A DNA stretch of 64,000 nucleotides from Talinum fruticosum. Taxonomy: Eukaryota > Streptophyta > Magnoliopsida > Caryophyllales > Talinaceae. The stretch lies in NCBI GenBank assembly GCA_021018815.1, contig JAITYX010000007.1, forward strand, positions 1,054,001 through 1,118,000, read 5' to 3'. A program made the position numbers and the translations under genes. Under the pieces are notes generated by a model. It had not been told where the DNA came from, did no database searches, and saw nothing but the letters and a program-made list of their open reading frames with translations. Shown piece by piece: positions 60,263 through 64,000 of this stretch (its first letter is position 1; each line of letters begins with the position of its first letter).

Positions 60263-60767
60263 TGATTAGGCATAGATAATAATTTAATTAAGATAATTAA
60301 ATGCATAATTATCTAAGGCCTAGAAGAGTGTAATTTTTGAGTCTAATATTCATTATACTCAAATTCCACAAGAGTCGATCTTAAGAAAGATCAAGTTATA
60401 AGAGACAAATATCGAGTATAAGTACTTAATCTAGACAAATAACTCTCAAACAAAACATGTTAACTTAAAAATGGGAATTAACATTGTAATTCACTTTTCT
60501 TTGAAATATGCAGATCGAACTCAAATATGAGGTGTTCGAGAGATTATTTGAACATGCGATAAATCCGAGTGGTGTCCGAGTGACTTAGAAACATTAAAGC
60601 AAGTTGATAGAGAAGAATGTGTTTTCCGAGTTAGTTAGAATCGAATGAAAACATATGCAATAGTTTCTATAGTACTCGGAATGACTTGTAATCAAAACCT
60701 AGGAGGGATGAGATTTGTACCTGTCGTTGGTAGTACTCGGAATGGTCTAGTTTCGTAGTCCGAGTCT
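60263..60767. other. No gene recognised
   Basis: AT-rich sequence with no coding similarity, between the solo LTR and the protease remnant. Confidence 0.6.
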
Positions 60768-61135
60768 TCAAACCCGACTTGTTAATAGAAGTAATGGTGA
60801 GTATCTCGGGGTCTCCGTTAAGGGTAACAACCCTAAACTTTGTACGGAAACGAACTTTCGATGCGGCGTGGAGGCAATTACACGCATCTTATGCAACCAT
60901 GGTCTTCCTAAAAGTAGGTTAAAGCGAGCGGGGATGTCTAGGACCAAAAATTCAACCTCCTCCACGATTGGCCCAAGCTCGAATGGCATCTTGATGGCCC
61001 CCAAAACCTCCCTTTTCGAATTGTCATACGACTCGACAATTTGGCTAGATGGTTCCAAATGTTCACGCAAAAACCCCAATTTTGCAAAACTCGAAATAGG
61101 CATACATTGATTGTCGATCCATTATCAATGAGCAC
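60768..61135 (-). pseudogene. Tat-like gypsy aspartic protease, broken
   Basis: It starts MLIDNGSTINVC at 61135, where IDNGS corresponds to the retropepsin DTG/DSG site with Asn in the middle. In the neighbouring frame follow GAIKMPFELGPIVEEVEFLV, LDIPARFNLLLGRPWLHKM and HRKFVSVQS, the conserved end of plant gypsy proteases. The frame changes once inside. Confidence 0.75.
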
Positions 61136-61291
61136 CCTAGGTACCTTGAAACCATTGCATTCACTATTATATGTAAGGAGCTATTGTGATTTGACTCTTC
61201 CGGAAGATCGAATCGTGAACATAACCACTTTAGATGAGCCATGGATTAAACCTACTATTTCATCCGGGAAATATCGGGTTCGACAGATACT

Positions 61292-63183
61292 TTATTCAAG
61301 TGGTTTAACACTGCGGCCTCTATGAGGTTGGGATGTCATCAATAACCTCCAAATTGATACATTGGCATTGGTTTCTTTCATCCACTTGATAACATCATCA
61401 GCTGGGTCTTGAGTAGCCATTGGTTCTTCTCCCTTTTCTTTTCTCTGCAAGGCGGCCAATGGATTATCATCTTCAAGGTATGGAGGATTGAAATGTCTTC
61501 CTATCCTAGTTAAGTGAGACACTCGTATTCTCCTCCTCATCGCTCAAATCTTGGAGGCAAATGAGCTCGATCATTTCTTATGGGGTGGTGAAGGAACCCA
61601 ATTGATTGTCTCTCTCAATAACAACCATGACAGATGCATCTTCTTCTTCCTCTTCATGATCAAGCATCAAGAAACCCCCACCATAGTCAAGATGACCACA
61701 TAAGCTGATTAAAGGGATCATTAGGAAACAATTGAGTCTTTATGGGTTTCGGAGTAACTCTCGAGATGGTGGAATGGTCCACAACCAATGCTTTTGAATC
61801 CATAGTGAGGGGTACTTCCCACAACTTAGGTAGCGTGGAAGTAATCAAATCGGTGAAATCGGAGATGTTAGGGGAGATTCTAATCATGTTAATGCTAGAG
61901 TTATCATGCTTAGGTAGCGGATTGTTTGTGATGTGGGGTCGGCTTGGGTGGGACTTTGGCGCAACCTTGAGTTTTTCGGCATCTATCAAGTCTTCAATCG
62001 CATGTTTTAGTGCTATTCAACTGTTAGTGTTGTGGCGGGAGTTTGATGATACTCACAATGCTCACCGGGGTTGTAGTAAGGACCGAGTTCTTTAGGAGGT
62101 GGTCTAGGAGGTAACGGTTGGATCAAATTGGCTTTCACTAGCTTCCTCAAAGCTTGGGTTGGTGTCATCCCTAGGTTGGAGAACCCTCTTCTTGCATTCG
62201 GTTGGAAGGTACACTTAGCAGTGATGGAATTCACTTCCACGACCTTAGCGGGCTAAGTTTGATTAATGTTGAAATTCTTCTTATACCCGGGTGGAGCGGA
62301 TGAGGCTAACTCGTCTTTCTTTAGTTCCCCTCTATTGATTGCGTCTTCTACCATAGGTCCCAGTGGCGATGAGGGATTTAAATGAAGGGAAGTACTTAAA
62401 ACTCATGTGTTTTTAAACTCTAGTAGAAGATTCTTAACAACCATCTGCAACTTGTTCATCTTCGATAGGACGATTCATCATTTTGGCCACTTTGGCTCTC
62501 CAACGAGTGATGTAACCAAAAATGTTTCGTCGGACATTTGTTTAGTTGTCTCTAAATCCCTCCTCGTGACGTCGACTTCCTCGTTGTATTTATATCGAGC
62601 GATGAATTCCCTAACGATGTCGACCAAGTAGCCTTCTTGGAATTTTCCAACCCGAGAAACAAATTCAAGGCAGCCCTTATTAGATATTGTTGAAAAAGTT
62701 GAGCCAATAGTTCTTCCCCGATGCCCCGGGGACTCATTGTTCCAACATACAACTTGAGGAATTTCGTAGTTTGGCCGGTTCCATCGAACTTCTCTATCCG
62801 GGGCATTTTAAATCCGGTCGGAAATGTAGCGTTAGGGAAAAGGGTGAGCCCATGAATGTCCAACCAAGGTTTGACTTTGGTAATCCCTTTAAGTACCTCC
62901 TTCAATTTCGGTCATCGATTGTCGAATCATTATCAAGTATAAATGCTTGCCCTGTCGCTTCTTGGTTTTGTTCGGTTAGGTTGTTCAAAGTTTGCTCAAG
63001 ATGGTCTTGCTCGTCCAAGATCATCTTCATCATTGTCCATAATTCATTTATGGGATCCGGTGGGAGATGCGGTGGAGGTTGCTCATTGAAGTCTTCACCG
63101 TCCGCCATGATGTTACTAGAGTTGGAACTTGAAGGAAAGTGGATGTTACGAGATATCGGGCTCACTACCGGAGACAATCTCAC
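61292..63183 (-). pseudogene. Tat-like gypsy gag, broken (second copy)
   Basis: Downward from 63183, a Pro-rich and coiled-coil start (INELWTMMKMILDEQDHLEQ) is followed by the capsid part with FKMPRIEKFDGTGQTTKFLK and LYVGTMSPRGIGEELLAQLF (62800-62690), then YKYNEEVDVTRRDLETTKQM (62600). The frame at 62240-62013 (GFSNLGMTPTQALRKLVKAN, LGPYYNPGEHCEYHQ) holds a finger-like CEYH. After more broken frames it passes into the protease remnant. Confidence 0.75.
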
Positions 63184-63901
63184 TAATCGAGAACTATTAC
63201 GGAACCACCTTATGGTCCTGCAATGAAATATTTATGTGTGAATGTCTTTGAAAGATAAATAATGAAAGTAGGTTTATAAAAATAATTGAAAAAGTAGAAG
63301 ATACTTGTCTAAAATTTAGGAGGATAGAGGAAAGTTTAAAATAATAAAATAATTTTTGTAACATGGGAATTTTCCGTAAAGTTACACCTGTTTGCAAAAA
63401 TATCCGTTTGTTGGATGGGGATAATGGAAAGATACAACTAAAGATGAAGGGCATGATAATAGGTGTGGATTAGTTGTAGGATAGAAAAGACGGGCGGGAA
63501 AATGGTTTCCTTGTCTTTTGAAAGAAAAAATGAATTTTCTTGAAAAAACATGGATGTATGTATGAACATGATGGTATGACCAAAGGCAAGGTAATCGAAC
63601 ATAGAAGTAATGTTAATCAAGCATGCATTGGTCCATGTGCTCCTAGGGGTTAATTAAAAGGTGATTCATTGACTTTTCAATTGTGTTCAAGTGGCCCCAG
63701 TGTCAAGAATACACTGGGGTGAGTGCGCATGCGAGCCATTTCCCAACTAGGTAGTGGAGTACATGGAGGCGCCCTTAGTATTTTATTGTTATCTATTCAT
63801 GGTCTTCACTAAGTAAGATCGAGCCATGCCTAATATGAAACGTGAGGCATGTTGTGTGTGCGGACCGGATTCAAACAGACACTCCAAACACACATAACAC
63901 A

Positions 63902-63907
<6 letters not shown>
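63184..63907 (-). repeat. Probable leader/LTR of the minus-strand gypsy element
   Basis: This lies upstream of gag in the minus direction and has no coding similarity. By position it should hold the untranslated leader and perhaps the LTR, but I cannot place a primer-binding site or LTR ends. Confidence 0.3.

Positions 63908-63956
<49 letters not shown>
63908..63956. repeat. (TA)n microsatellite
   Basis: About 49 bases of alternating AT near the window end. Confidence 0.95.
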
Positions 63957-63960
<4 letters not shown>

Positions 63961-64000
63961 ACATGACCAACATTCGGGATGACTAAAACTAAGGATACAA

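Overview
The window is nuclear DNA of a flowering plant, most likely a eudicot. The evidence is one very long, intron-rich plant gene with GT-AG splice sites, surrounded and invaded by plant retrotransposons (Ty3/gypsy chromovirus and Tat-like, Ty1/copia SIRE-like, LINE-1), hAT elements, Helitron-like and Harbinger-like elements, a caulimovirid-like scrap, and long (TA)n tracts. I see no bacterial, organellar, tRNA or rRNA genes and no CRISPR array.

The only recognisable cellular gene is an orthologue of SPINDLY (SPY), a GT41-family protein O-fucosyltransferase of the O-GlcNAc-transferase type. It is on the + strand from about 9.4 kb to about 41.3 kb. I could assemble 17 coding exons (10196-40416) preceded by a noncoding exon ending at 9686. 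The exon lengths and phases add up to a 914-residue protein of 11-12 TPR repeats followed by the catalytic domain, but only if one base is counted as missing at each of three places: a G run in exon 4, a G run in exon 11 and a C run in exon 12. All other exons are open and fit in phase. Small sequence or assembly errors are more likely than decay, but the sequence alone cannot decide. One intron uses an apparent GC donor.

Layout: 1-5762, the 3' half of a degraded Ty3/gypsy chromovirus with a long 3' LTR. 5763-6300, the end of a caulimovirid-like polymerase. 6.4-9.34 kb, three AT-rich Helitron-like repeats, one with a nested 971-bp Harbinger-type MITE, ending just upstream of the SPY 5' exon. 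9.4-41.3 kb, SPY; its large introns hold an antisense LINE (intron 4), an antisense hAT transposase gene and a 260-base pure purine tract (intron 9), a copia-type LTR (intron 16), and a candidate gypsy LTR with a nested hAT-like element (intron 17). 41.4-43.15 kb, a second hAT-like element of the same family with a perfect 8-bp target duplication and a Helitron-like repeat inside it. 43.2-45.3 kb, two diverged copies of another inverted-repeat family. 45.8-64 kb, a retrotransposon graveyard: three copies of one ~970-bp copia LTR family in both orientations, a copia gag-integrase block (+), a Tat-like gypsy pol (+), and two Tat-like gypsy gag/pol remnants (-).

The SPY product would act in the nucleus and cytoplasm, modifying DELLA and other regulators; the rest is mobile DNA. 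I did not find a convincing new multi-gene system. The most notable points are the three clustered frame lesions in an otherwise perfect SPY gene, the GC-AG intron, the purine tract next to a splice acceptor, and the hAT-like family whose interiors are made of CCCGAACC-type repeats.
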